This document shows, in pieces, positions 30,194 through 37,099 of a stretch of 41,084 nt of DNA (its first letter is position 1; every line of letters starts with the position of its first letter). This DNA comes from a virus, in IMG/VR virus record IMGVR_UViG_3300033388_002277, positions 1-41,084 of that record. One strand, given 5' to 3'. A program made the translations under genes and the position numbers. Below the pieces are notes generated by a model. It saw nothing but the letters and a program-made list of their open reading frames with translations. It was not told the DNA's origin and did no database searches.

Positions 30194-30714
30194 ACTTTCT
30201 CCACCTTGAACCAGTATTTATCATTCATATTATATGGTTCTACACCATTCACACCTGTGATATGTACAAACCTATTGTATGTTACCCCATATATACCTAC
30301 GCATAATCTATAAGATGCATGATGATCACCATTTGGTTTTTCCTCATCATAGCTATATGCCCAATCTCCAGGTTTCAATTCATTACGTTTGTAAGGGGTC
30401 AGTTTAGTCTTTATCTTAATGGCTTGCCCACAAATACCAGGTCTATCTGTAAAACCTACCATCCATCCTTTAGCATTATGGGAATAGCCTACACCTTGCC
30501 TATCACCAAACTCCAAAAACAAACTCTTAGAAGGATCTCTGCTCTCATAAAACTTTATTCCCTCTGGTACATAGATAGTATCGTCTTTGGGTTGATAGTT
30601 TTTACATTCGTCACTATAGTGTGGATCTTTACGTTTGAACTTCTCACATTTCTTACAATTATGAACATCTTTTAAAGCTACTGGCGCAAAATTTTCACAT
30701 TCTCTTTCACACAT
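30190..30714 (-). CDS. Unknown protein with Cys-rich N-terminus (174 aa)
   Basis: ATG 30714 overlaps the upstream TGA (an in-frame GTG three bases before is an alternative), with GGGGG upstream. The first 40 residues have six Cys (CERECEN, CKKCEKF, DECKNYQ) likely binding zinc. The rest is beta-rich with KIKTKLTPYKRNELKPGDW and a PGICGQ motif. No family recognised. Confidence 0.62.
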   Translation of the reverse strand: MCERECENFAPVALKDVHNCKKCEKFKRKDPHYSDECKNYQPKDDTIYVPEGIKFYESRDPSKSLFLEFGDRQGVGYSHNAKGWMVGFTDRPGICGQAIKIKTKLTPYKRNELKPGDWAYSYDEEKPNGDHHASYRLCVGIYGVTYNRFVHITGVNGVEPYNMNDKYWFKVEKV

Positions 30715-31004
30715 CACTCACCCCCTTTCAATTCATTCCATAATAGAAACATCACGCAACACATAGCATGAGCCAAATGCGGCAACCCGCTCTCAGGGTC
30801 CAGCTTCTCTCCTTGCTTCCAAGCTGACATATGCCTCATCATAGCTGCATAGTACCTATCATCAAAATTCTTTAACTTTTGCCAATTATTTGAACCGTAC
30901 TTGCTTGCGCCGAAAGTCAATATCTTAACGACACATTCAATTGGTTTCATTGGGAGCAAATCCCATCTTAGCTTACCATCATCATATTTTTTACCTCTGC
31001 CCAT
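30714..31004 (-). CDS. MazG-like dATP/dGTP pyrophosphohydrolase (DUF5664-type) (96 aa)
   Basis: GGAGG five bases before ATG 31004 fixes the start. KYDDGKLRWDLLPMKPIECV, FGASKYGSNNWQK, YYAAMMRHMSAWKQGEKLD and GLPHLAHAMCCVMFLLW are the conserved blocks of the phage family annotated as dATP/dGTP diphosphohydrolase N-terminal domain. Members adjust purine nucleotide pools; in Z-genome phages a related enzyme clears dATP/dGTP. No PurZ is in this genome, so Z-DNA is not supported. Confidence 0.8.
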   Translation of the reverse strand: MGRGKKYDDGKLRWDLLPMKPIECVVKILTFGASKYGSNNWQKLKNFDDRYYAAMMRHMSAWKQGEKLDPESGLPHLAHAMCCVMFLLWNELKGGE

Positions 31005-31902
31005 TTTTACCTCCATATTTTACACCTATATAATCTAACACCTTGCCACACCCTAAAGTATTTATGCAATAATCCCATAGCTTAGGATGAGTTCTGGCCA
31101 TCCTTTGAAATCTGTTTTCTCCTTTTTCCATGTGTACACCAAACATACAGAATATGCAGCCGGTATGTTTTTCTCCCATATCATATATTTTAGAGTAAGG
31201 TAGATTGTTGTCTTTGATGTATTGCCACACATCTGACTCTAGCCAGAAAGCTATAGGAGTGGACCTAGACGATCTACCATCGAAGGAATTACACCCTTGC
31301 TTGATATATTCTAGTTTTCTTTGCTGACTATCACAAGCCATAGTTCCTATGAAAGCTGACAGCTTTGTTTCCTTATTATATCTTATAATCGGCTCTTTTT
31401 TCAGCCTTTCACAACACTTCTCGCTAATTTTAAAAGGAGCATCAATTAGATAATGCCATTTCCTAGATATAGTAGGGTGTTGTTTCTTGCCAGAAGTGGG
31501 ATTTATGCCACCATAAAGCCTTAAATCTTTTTGAATCTGTGAATTTGTGTTTCTGCACCTATGTATTCCCATTGAATTTTTTTTACTTACTACTGGATAA
31601 CCATATTTTTCAAGGACTTCTTTAAATGACATTTTTGGTCTAACCCATGTAACGTTGGGAATAGTCCTTACAAATTCTTTAATCTCAGGATATTCTAAGC
31701 CAGTGTCAACAAACATAGCTGGAATATCAGGATATTCAGACCTCACCAAATCTAGCAATACTGTGCTATCTTTACCACCAGAGAATGAAACATACACATT
31801 GCCTTCCATAGCTTCATAGAACTCTCTAATTTTCTTCTTGGAAAGCTCTACCTTAACTCTAAGGTCTAATCCCTGTCTTTGTTTTAGCTGCCAATGTTCC
31901 AT
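30991..31902 (-). CDS. PAPS reductase/DndC-like sulfurtransferase-family protein (303 aa)
   Basis: ATG 31902 shares a base with the SNF2 stop. PP-loop ATP-pyrophosphatase motif VSFSGGKDSTVLLDL (SGGKDS at 41-46), MFVDTGLEYPE, and four Cys suitable for an Fe-S cluster: CC at 163-164, C249 and C252 (HTGCIFC). This set is shared by DndC-like proteins and phage PAPS reductase homologues. It might sulfur-modify DNA or tRNA, or assimilate sulfate. No DndD/E partners are present, so phosphorothioate DNA is only a possibility. Next to helicase, nuclease and methyltransferase genes. Confidence 0.8.
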   Translation of the reverse strand: MEHWQLKQRQGLDLRVKVELSKKKIREFYEAMEGNVYVSFSGGKDSTVLLDLVRSEYPDIPAMFVDTGLEYPEIKEFVRTIPNVTWVRPKMSFKEVLEKYGYPVVSKKNSMGIHRCRNTNSQIQKDLRLYGGINPTSGKKQHPTISRKWHYLIDAPFKISEKCCERLKKEPIIRYNKETKLSAFIGTMACDSQQRKLEYIKQGCNSFDGRSSRSTPIAFWLESDVWQYIKDNNLPYSKIYDMGEKHTGCIFCMFGVHMEKGENRFQRMARTHPKLWDYCINTLGCGKVLDYIGVKYGGKNGQR

Positions 31903-33260
31903 TATTTTCTTCTCAAAAATCCATTCACAATATCTTGTGCATCGCCCTTGCGCTGCAGCGTTATATATATATCTTCCTCTATAGTGTTGTGGCATATCAG
32001 GTGTATATAGGTGCAAGGATTTTTCTGGCCAATTCTATGCGTCCTACCTCTTGCCTGTATGTAACACTCTGAGCTGTAATCTAATGCGTAGAAAATCTGT
32101 ATATTACAATTCACTAAAGTTAATCCATGAGCTGCAGATCTTGGATGCGCTATGAAAAACTGAGCCTCACCACTCTTGAAAGCTTTGATGGACCCATCCT
32201 TATCCTTAGTACCACCATAGAGCGTAACGCATTTATCCTTCAACAATTCTGCGAGCTGTCTAACCTCATGCTGGAACTGGCACCATATAATAGCCTGTTG
32301 TGTCCCTATATCATCTAGTATGCCCTTCAGCTCCTTTAATTTGGGGTTCTCCTTAGTAGGTTGGACGATGCCGTCAGTATCTATTGCAAAGCCACTACAT
32401 AGCTGTCTAAGCTTCATAAGCTTGGTTAGAGCCACCTGAGCCACTATAGCTTGGCTTTGGATCTCGATAATGGCTTCACGCTTCATAGTATTGTAAAGGC
32501 TCCTAAGCTTGGCTGGCAGCACCACGAACCGCTTCTGGTCTATCTGCTCCGGCATATCAACACATTCCACAAGCTTGGCATAATGGGTGTAAGGCTTCAT
32601 CTTCAATACCAGCTGCTCTCTTCTTTGAGGTGTTAGCTTGTACTTCCAGCCGTTCTGAAAAAGCTTACTCATTGCTTGCTTGTCCATAATCTGACCATTC
32701 ATAACTTGGCCACCACGCGCCAAATGAAAGAAGTAACCCCGAAAGGCATAAAAACTTTTGTGAAATATCTCATCACCGACAAAGCTCATCTGGCTCCAAT
32801 ACTCAGTTTCGCAATTAGGCGCAGGAGTACCACTCATAACTATTCTGTATTGAAAATCATGCTTCATTTTCAGGAGTTTCTTAGTGGTTTTTGATTTAAA
32901 ATTCTTCATGCGGCTGCTTTCATCTAAGGCTATCATTGCTGGGCCATTTATTTTGAAGCTGTTTCTTAATACCCACTCCCAATTGGCAATGTATATATCA
33001 GCTTCTTTAAACTTCTTTTCTCTCATGGAGTGATATGTGAAGTTAGTGAACTTCTTGATATCTTCACCCCAAGCCTCATTAATCAGTGTTATAGGACATA
33101 CCACGCAAAGCTTCAGATTTGGTATTGGCTTCTTATAATATTTGTAAGTCTCAAGCACAGTCAAGGTTTTACCGCAACCAATAGAATGGAACAATGCCCC
33201 GCTTCCCTTGTTTTTGATCAATAATTTTATAGCTTCTTTTTGGTGGTTATACAATTCCAT
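31902..33260 (-). CDS. SNF2/DEAD-like helicase-translocase (452 aa)
   Basis: ATG 33260 with GGAG seven bases upstream. Motif I ALFHSIGCGKTLTVLE (GCGKT 28-32), motif II ALDESSRMKN (DESS variant of DEAH), motif III RIVMSGTPAPNCE, and C-terminal motif V/VI with CYIQARGRTHRIGQ, typical of SNF2-family ATPases. Such phage helicases act in replication or recombination, together with VRR-NUC and exonuclease proteins. Stop overlaps the PAPS-reductase start. Confidence 0.88.
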   Translation of the reverse strand: MELYNHQKEAIKLLIKNKGSGALFHSIGCGKTLTVLETYKYYKKPIPNLKLCVVCPITLINEAWGEDIKKFTNFTYHSMREKKFKEADIYIANWEWVLRNSFKINGPAMIALDESSRMKNFKSKTTKKLLKMKHDFQYRIVMSGTPAPNCETEYWSQMSFVGDEIFHKSFYAFRGYFFHLARGGQVMNGQIMDKQAMSKLFQNGWKYKLTPQRREQLVLKMKPYTHYAKLVECVDMPEQIDQKRFVVLPAKLRSLYNTMKREAIIEIQSQAIVAQVALTKLMKLRQLCSGFAIDTDGIVQPTKENPKLKELKGILDDIGTQQAIIWCQFQHEVRQLAELLKDKCVTLYGGTKDKDGSIKAFKSGEAQFFIAHPRSAAHGLTLVNCNIQIFYALDYSSECYIQARGRTHRIGQKNPCTYIHLICHNTIEEDIYITLQRKGDAQDIVNGFLRRK

Positions 33261-33372
33261 ACAAATCTCCAATACTGCTGTTTAGCTTTTCTGCTTTACA
33301 ATCAACGAACCAATCTTTGAGCTTCCTGTTATATTTGATGGCTTCTTTGATTAGTGTTCCCTTTACGTACAT
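33247..33372 (-). CDS. Small basic protein (41 aa)
   Basis: ATG 33372 shares a base with the upstream TAA, and the 3' end overlaps the helicase start by 14 bp. Sequence VKGTLIKEAIKYNRKLKDWF then a polar tail. Likely translated as part of the helicase operon; function unknown. Confidence 0.55.
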   Translation of the reverse strand: MYVKGTLIKEAIKYNRKLKDWFVDCKAEKLNSSIGDLYGIV

Positions 33373-33623
33373 TATTTACCTGTGATTCTATTGTGTATAG
33401 CTGCAACTAATTTCCTTCTTTTCTTGTAACTCACTGGGCAATTATCATTAGAGCAAAAATCACAAGACATTAAGCAATTGTTGTATATTGCATCATCAAA
33501 CATTTTAGTAAGTTCACCAAGCCCAGGCAAAAACTTTTCATATTCTTTGACTGCTTTATTGTAACCTAGACCATGCCCAGCATGAGAAAATCTTCTTAGT
33601 TTCTTTTTAGTCGGTCTTTTCAT
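33372..33623 (-). CDS. Small basic Cys-containing protein (83 aa)
   Basis: AAGGAGG six bases before ATG 33623. Basic start (KRPTKKKLRRFSHAGHG), then a charged helix, then a Cys cluster CLMSCDFCSNDNC with four Cys for zinc, then a basic end. Could be a DNA/RNA-binding protein. Not recognised. Confidence 0.6.
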   Translation of the reverse strand: MKRPTKKKLRRFSHAGHGLGYNKAVKEYEKFLPGLGELTKMFDDAIYNNCLMSCDFCSNDNCPVSYKKRRKLVAAIHNRITGK

Positions 33624-33786
33624 AAACATCCTCCTTAATAAAAGTAACAGCTGGCCTACCAACCCAATTCTCGTGAGTCGATTTTGAAATTTTGGAAAAA
33701 TTAATTCTGCGAATTTGGGTTTTCGTTCCGTATGGTTCTTCGTACCAGTTGTCAGGAATCTTGTCACCGGCATTGATAGTATTCAT
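33607..33786 (-). CDS. Unknown small protein (59 aa)
   Basis: ATG 33786 overlaps the TGA of the 25-aa ORF. Sequence NTINAGDKIPDNWYEEPYGT and ENWVGRPAVTFIKEDV suggests a small beta barrel. No family recognised. Confidence 0.55.
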   Translation of the reverse strand: MNTINAGDKIPDNWYEEPYGTKTQIRRINFSKISKSTHENWVGRPAVTFIKEDVYEKTD

Positions 33787-33860
33787 AGCATTGCCATAGC
33801 TAATGCGATAATAAGAATCAATATCACGATGCAAATGAAACCTACAATGCGGTTAATCAT
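33783..33860 (-). CDS. Membrane micro-peptide (25 aa)
   Basis: ATG 33860 overlaps the TGA of the upstream gene, and its own TGA overlaps the next ATG. The chain is one hydrophobic helix (IVGFICIVILILIIALAM) with a basic start. Size and build resemble small membrane-active phage or host peptides. Confidence 0.5.
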   Translation of the reverse strand: MINRIVGFICIVILILIIALAMAML

Positions 33861-34078
33861 AAATCACCCTTCCTTCTTTTTCTGCCCTTAGTAGCTCTGA
33901 CCCTTTTGTTGGGACACCACTGATCGTACAGTTCAGGAATACCTGTGACAGCAACCAGCTTCACATTCTCAAATCTGATATCATGCTTCTCAGATACTAT
34001 CTTGATAGCTATTGATGAGTGAACTCCCTCATCGATCAACTTCCTAACCTCTTCCAAAATCACGCTTGGTTTAAACAT
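33857..34078 (-). CDS. Small basic protein, first gene of the DNA-metabolism operon (73 aa)
   Basis: ATG 34078 behind GGGGG. Helical N-terminus (VILEEVRKLIDEGVHSSIAI) and beta centre (FENVKLVAVTGIPEL), then a very basic end (KRVRATKGRKRRKGDL). First gene after P2, so a DNA- or RNA-binding early regulator is a fair guess. No family recognised. Confidence 0.6.
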   Translation of the reverse strand: MFKPSVILEEVRKLIDEGVHSSIAIKIVSEKHDIRFENVKLVAVTGIPELYDQWCPNKRVRATKGRKRRKGDL

Positions 34079-34202
34079 AGAACCCCCTTTTGGCAGGGAA
34101 CAAGACATAAAAAGGCGTACCAGAATGTTTGGCATCCTGACTTTTCAGTCCTGCTCCCCAAAATGTTTTGTTTTTAAATGTTAGTACGCGTAACATGGTA
34201 CG
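34079..34202 (-). other. Untranslated leader between P2 and the first gene
   Basis: 124 bp without a gene. Starts with a GTTAC/GTAC-rich stretch (34177-34213: CTGTTACAG, GTACC, GTTAC, GTAC) like the box array at 19135-19412, then a GACT-GAAA-AGTC mini hairpin (34138-34149 area). Confidence 0.4.
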
Positions 34203-34230
34203 ACTGTAACAGATTAATTCATAATGTCAA
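34203..34230 (-). promoter_or_regulatory. Promoter P2 (leftward, DNA-metabolism operon)
   Basis: TTGACA (34230-34225), 16-base spacer ending in TGT, TACAGT (34208-34203). It lies over the stop of the 41-aa ORF and faces the gene at 34078. CTGTTACAG covers the -10, so a protein that binds GTTAC boxes could switch it. Confidence 0.68.
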
Positions 34231-34352
34231 GAACTTTTTTTCTTAAACCACAACTTAGTCTTTTTCCATATAGCTTTGAAGACAATCTTAGCTATCATTC
34301 CGGCAGCTTGCATTTGTAACTCATCAGACATTCTTTGATATTTCTGTTCCAT
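34227..34352 (-). CDS. Small cationic amphipathic protein (41 aa)
   Basis: ATG 34352 shares a base with the upstream TAA. Its C-terminal half is cationic and amphipathic (IVFKAIWKKTKLWFKKKSS). As the last gene of the lysis-region cluster it might add to membrane disruption; no direct evidence. Confidence 0.5.
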   Translation of the reverse strand: MEQKYQRMSDELQMQAAGMIAKIVFKAIWKKTKLWFKKKSS

Positions 34353-34936
34353 TATTCAATTACTCCATCCCAGACTACCCTGAATTCTTTTGTTAAGAAG
34401 TGTGCCGGCATTGCCTTGTCTGGTTTAAGACCACCCAGCGCATCTTTGTATTCTTTTTGTAAAGCCCATAGGCAATTTTCAGAACAGAAAAAAGCCTTGA
34501 ATTTATTGAAGAATCTTATAACAGGTATCATAAAAGAAGCTACTCCTAATATATCATAAGGAAGATTACATCCTGATGCAGACCAGAAAGCAACTTTATA
34601 TCTTCTCTTGTTATAATTAGGTGCGTAATATTTCACTATCCTTGCTCTTCTCCCCTTGTAGCGCTTTGTTATATCAACAATCTTTGTCGTAGGTATAGCA
34701 ACGCATACTGAAAGTGGACCACCACCTAAAACTTCTACGTGGGAAGTGCAAGCAATGTCAGGTGCGAAGCCAGCAGCTAACTGTTTCTTCTCGATCCTGT
34801 CACCAAAAAAACCACCCTTGTCGTAAACTATAAAGTAACCCATCTTAGGTATGTCTAAATCAAATTTCATTTTCAATCCTTCGGTCACAACTCTGTAACC
34901 CATTGCTTTTATTAATCTTGACTCGTGCCTATCCAT
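34352..34936 (-). CDS. Permuted NlpC/P60 (YiiX-like) cysteine hydrolase, candidate endolysin (194 aa)
   Basis: Order of motifs is His first, Cys later: ACTSHVEVLGGG (His66) and AFFCSENCLWALQ (Cys151), the circularly permuted arrangement of YiiX/DUF830-type papain-fold hydrolases. Between them VDITKRYKGRRARIVKYY is typical. Members cleave peptide or amide bonds, some in peptidoglycan. No signal peptide, and it follows a single-TM coiled-coil gene, so it fits an endolysin with a holin or spanin partner. No other lysozyme is visible in the genome. Substrate is not proven. Confidence 0.65.
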   Translation of the reverse strand: MDRHESRLIKAMGYRVVTEGLKMKFDLDIPKMGYFIVYDKGGFFGDRIEKKQLAAGFAPDIACTSHVEVLGGGPLSVCVAIPTTKIVDITKRYKGRRARIVKYYAPNYNKRRYKVAFWSASGCNLPYDILGVASFMIPVIRFFNKFKAFFCSENCLWALQKEYKDALGGLKPDKAMPAHFLTKEFRVVWDGVIE

Positions 34937-34937
34937 A

Positions 34938-35240
34938 TCATTTTGTTCCTAATGCACCCTCAATCCTGGCTACTGCATTACTCATTGCAGTTTGCTCTAT
35001 TCTAAATTCTCTGAACTCGGTTTCCATTTTATCGTTTACATGAGTAATGGCTCTGTCCTGTCGGATATCTGACTTTTCTAAGGAGTCCATTTCCGATGTG
35101 GCGTTGGCATAACAAACTGCGCCGGCAACGATCAGGGGAACTATGACGCAAGCGATTCTGAACCACTCCATCGTTGATAGTTGGAGTTTGCCCTTTCTTC
35201 TGTCTTCGCCGTCATGATTGTCTGTTTTAATTTTTCCCAT
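34938..35240 (-). CDS. Membrane-anchored coiled-coil protein, holin- or spanin-like (100 aa)
   Basis: Charged start, one transmembrane helix at about residues 27-46 (FRIACVIVPLIVAGAVCYAN), then a charged helical tail (SDIRQDRAITHVNDKMETEF). This fits an i-spanin or an XhlA-like lysis accessory. Directly upstream of the NlpC-type gene. Could also be a tail-fibre accessory protein, but position favours lysis. Confidence 0.6.
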   Translation of the reverse strand: MGKIKTDNHDGEDRRKGKLQLSTMEWFRIACVIVPLIVAGAVCYANATSEMDSLEKSDIRQDRAITHVNDKMETEFREFRIEQTAMSNAVARIEGALGTK

Positions 35241-35266
35241 GGTTGCTCCTTAGTTGTCGATTAATA

Positions 35267-36622
35267 TTATGGGCTAAAAACCCTACCTTGCGCTCTCATT
35301 CTAAATGATATAGTGTCTGTTATGTCATCTTGTACTAATACTTCCATCTTCTGAATTGGCGAAGCATCACCATCAAGTTCAGCTACAAGCTCAGACTTAT
35401 GAAAAGACCATCTGCCATTAACTCCATGATTTCCAGCAGGTGCTTTATCCGAATATCCAACATCATACATATCCAGTTTCATATCTCCATTAGTTTTCCA
35501 ATTACCAAAAGTAACTGTTCTGCCTGCCGCCGTAGTAGCTCTTATAACAACCCCATTAGTTAATGCCGCCATTCCACCGAATTTTCCATCATCAGGTGCT
35601 AAATTATCTACTATTGAAAAAATTATTCTTGTAATCTGCCAGACGCTACCTGGTGGTGCTGTTATTTCAAAAGCTTCTGGTGATGCTAACGTACCAGATA
35701 CAGCCATTTCAGATATAACCTCAGTAACAACTGCTGCTGTCGTATAGTCATTCCCTAGCGGTCTATCAAGAGTTAATGTTCCGGGAGTACCTGCAGCAAC
35801 AACTGTAATTGTCATCAATCCTATTTCTACCTCCCCATCTTCTTCTAGTTTCAACTCATCACCCACTATAAAACCAGTCGTATCCGCAACAGATATGGAA
35901 GTGTCGCCTTCTGTTGCAGCAGAATTTAATGTGGTAGTTGTCGCAGTATGCTGATGGAATGTTTCATTGATGATTTTTCTATGCACCCAAGCATTATTCA
36001 CATCTAAAGCCCCGCGATAAGTTGTCACATTCTCAAAAACACCAGTGAGAGAACTTTCACCTGTAAGAACTGATTTTGTAAGTTCTGCATCATCTTCATC
36101 TACTATGGAATCTTGTATGCGATGTGAAGAAGGCTTTACATAATATGGTTTTAGTACAGTTTGCAATAAAAAGGATCCTTGCCCACTGCTTCCATTAGTA
36201 TATGTTACCTTAAAATATTTTGCAGCTGCTTGAAAACTAAAAGTCTTTTTAGCTCCTGCTGTGATAGTAAAAGAATCATCACTTATTAAAGTTGCATCTG
36301 ATCCTTGTGTTGAAAATTCTACTAGTAACCCATCTGTTGCACTCGCTACATTAGAAGTAACAGAAATAACAATAACACCATAATTAGTTATAACTTCCCA
36401 ATCTCCATCAAAAGACGCATCCCCCACAAGTGTGCTTTCTGATGAATTATCCGTACTGATATGCCCAGGCGCAAAAGCAATCAATCCATTAAATCCATTT
36501 GTAGGAACTACATCTGCTTCTGTTCCATCGCTATCTTTAATTATGACTGAATCAAATCTTGCTTGACCATAAACAGAACTAAATAAAAATAGACTCAATA
36601 TAAAACATATAAATTTTTTCAT
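35267..36622 (-). CDS. Secreted fibre-like beta-protein (451 aa)
   Basis: ATG 36622 overlaps the upstream TGA; a longer TTG start has no better site. Signal peptide KKFICFILSLFLFSSVYG, likely cleavage before QARFD. Mature part is Thr/Ser/Gly-rich beta: GLIAFAPGHISTD, ATEGDTSISVADTTGF and GTLTLDRPLG, of the kind found in phage fibres and surface proteins, and EITAPPGSVWQITRIIFSI. Last of four secreted fibre-type genes. Either an exported surface protein or a virion fibre with an unexpected signal. Confidence 0.75.
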   Translation of the reverse strand: MKKFICFILSLFLFSSVYGQARFDSVIIKDSDGTEADVVPTNGFNGLIAFAPGHISTDNSSESTLVGDASFDGDWEVITNYGVIVISVTSNVASATDGLLVEFSTQGSDATLISDDSFTITAGAKKTFSFQAAAKYFKVTYTNGSSGQGSFLLQTVLKPYYVKPSSHRIQDSIVDEDDAELTKSVLTGESSLTGVFENVTTYRGALDVNNAWVHRKIINETFHQHTATTTTLNSAATEGDTSISVADTTGFIVGDELKLEEDGEVEIGLMTITVVAAGTPGTLTLDRPLGNDYTTAAVVTEVISEMAVSGTLASPEAFEITAPPGSVWQITRIIFSIVDNLAPDDGKFGGMAALTNGVVIRATTAAGRTVTFGNWKTNGDMKLDMYDVGYSDKAPAGNHGVNGRWSFHKSELVAELDGDASPIQKMEVLVQDDITDTISFRMRAQGRVFSP

Positions 36623-37098
36623 CGCCAATGCTCCGTTGTTTCAAAGGTTAATTTAACCACTCCCTCACCAAATGCTTTGCTCGCATTTACCCCATCTATT
36701 TCTTGAGATCCGTTAGGCGTAGTAGTCACCAAGTTGCCCGTATCTCCTGTATTAAAAAAAGAATATTCTGTGCCATCAACACCCACTGGAAGATTCACTG
36801 TTATCGCTCCACTGTCGGTATTGCAATATATTTCATGATCCGTTGACAGCACTGTGTAAGGACTATCTGAATCAGTGATATGTGTAGTGTTTTTAATCCT
36901 TCCCTTGGTAGTAGTCAAGCCAACGCCAAAGATCCATTGCGTCAAGGTTCTAGTGACATTGAAAAAGGCTTGATTAAAGTCTCCTATCTGAATCTTGCGA
37001 GAATAATCAGGATAAACCCTGAAACTTTCCCCTGTGTGACTCTGGCCCAACACCGTTAAGGGAACGATTAACAATAATATAAATATTAATTTCTTCAT
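36619..37098 (-). CDS. Secreted fibre-domain protein (159 aa)
   Basis: Signal peptide KKLIFILLLIVPLTVLG, cleavage likely before QSHTG. The mature part includes YTVLSTDHEIYCNTDSGAIT and VNLPVGVDGTEYSFFNTGD, a small beta domain I recognise from many phage tail fibres and appendages. Ribosome site is modest (GGAG 12 bases upstream). Between two other secreted fibre-type genes. Confidence 0.75.
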   Translation of the reverse strand: MKKLIFILLLIVPLTVLGQSHTGESFRVYPDYSRKIQIGDFNQAFFNVTRTLTQWIFGVGLTTTKGRIKNTTHITDSDSPYTVLSTDHEIYCNTDSGAITVNLPVGVDGTEYSFFNTGDTGNLVTTTPNGSQEIDGVNASKAFGEGVVKLTFETTEHWR

Positions 37099-37099
37099 T

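Noticed and set aside
30714-31004. Z-genome (2-aminoadenine) phage because of the dATP/dGTP diphosphohydrolase-like gene
   Set aside because: No PurZ (adenylosuccinate synthetase-like) or DatZ gene is present, and MazG-like enzymes are common without Z-DNA.
30991-31902. Complete Dnd phosphorothioation system
   Set aside because: Only a DndC-like PP-loop protein is present; no DndA, B, D or E-like genes nearby.
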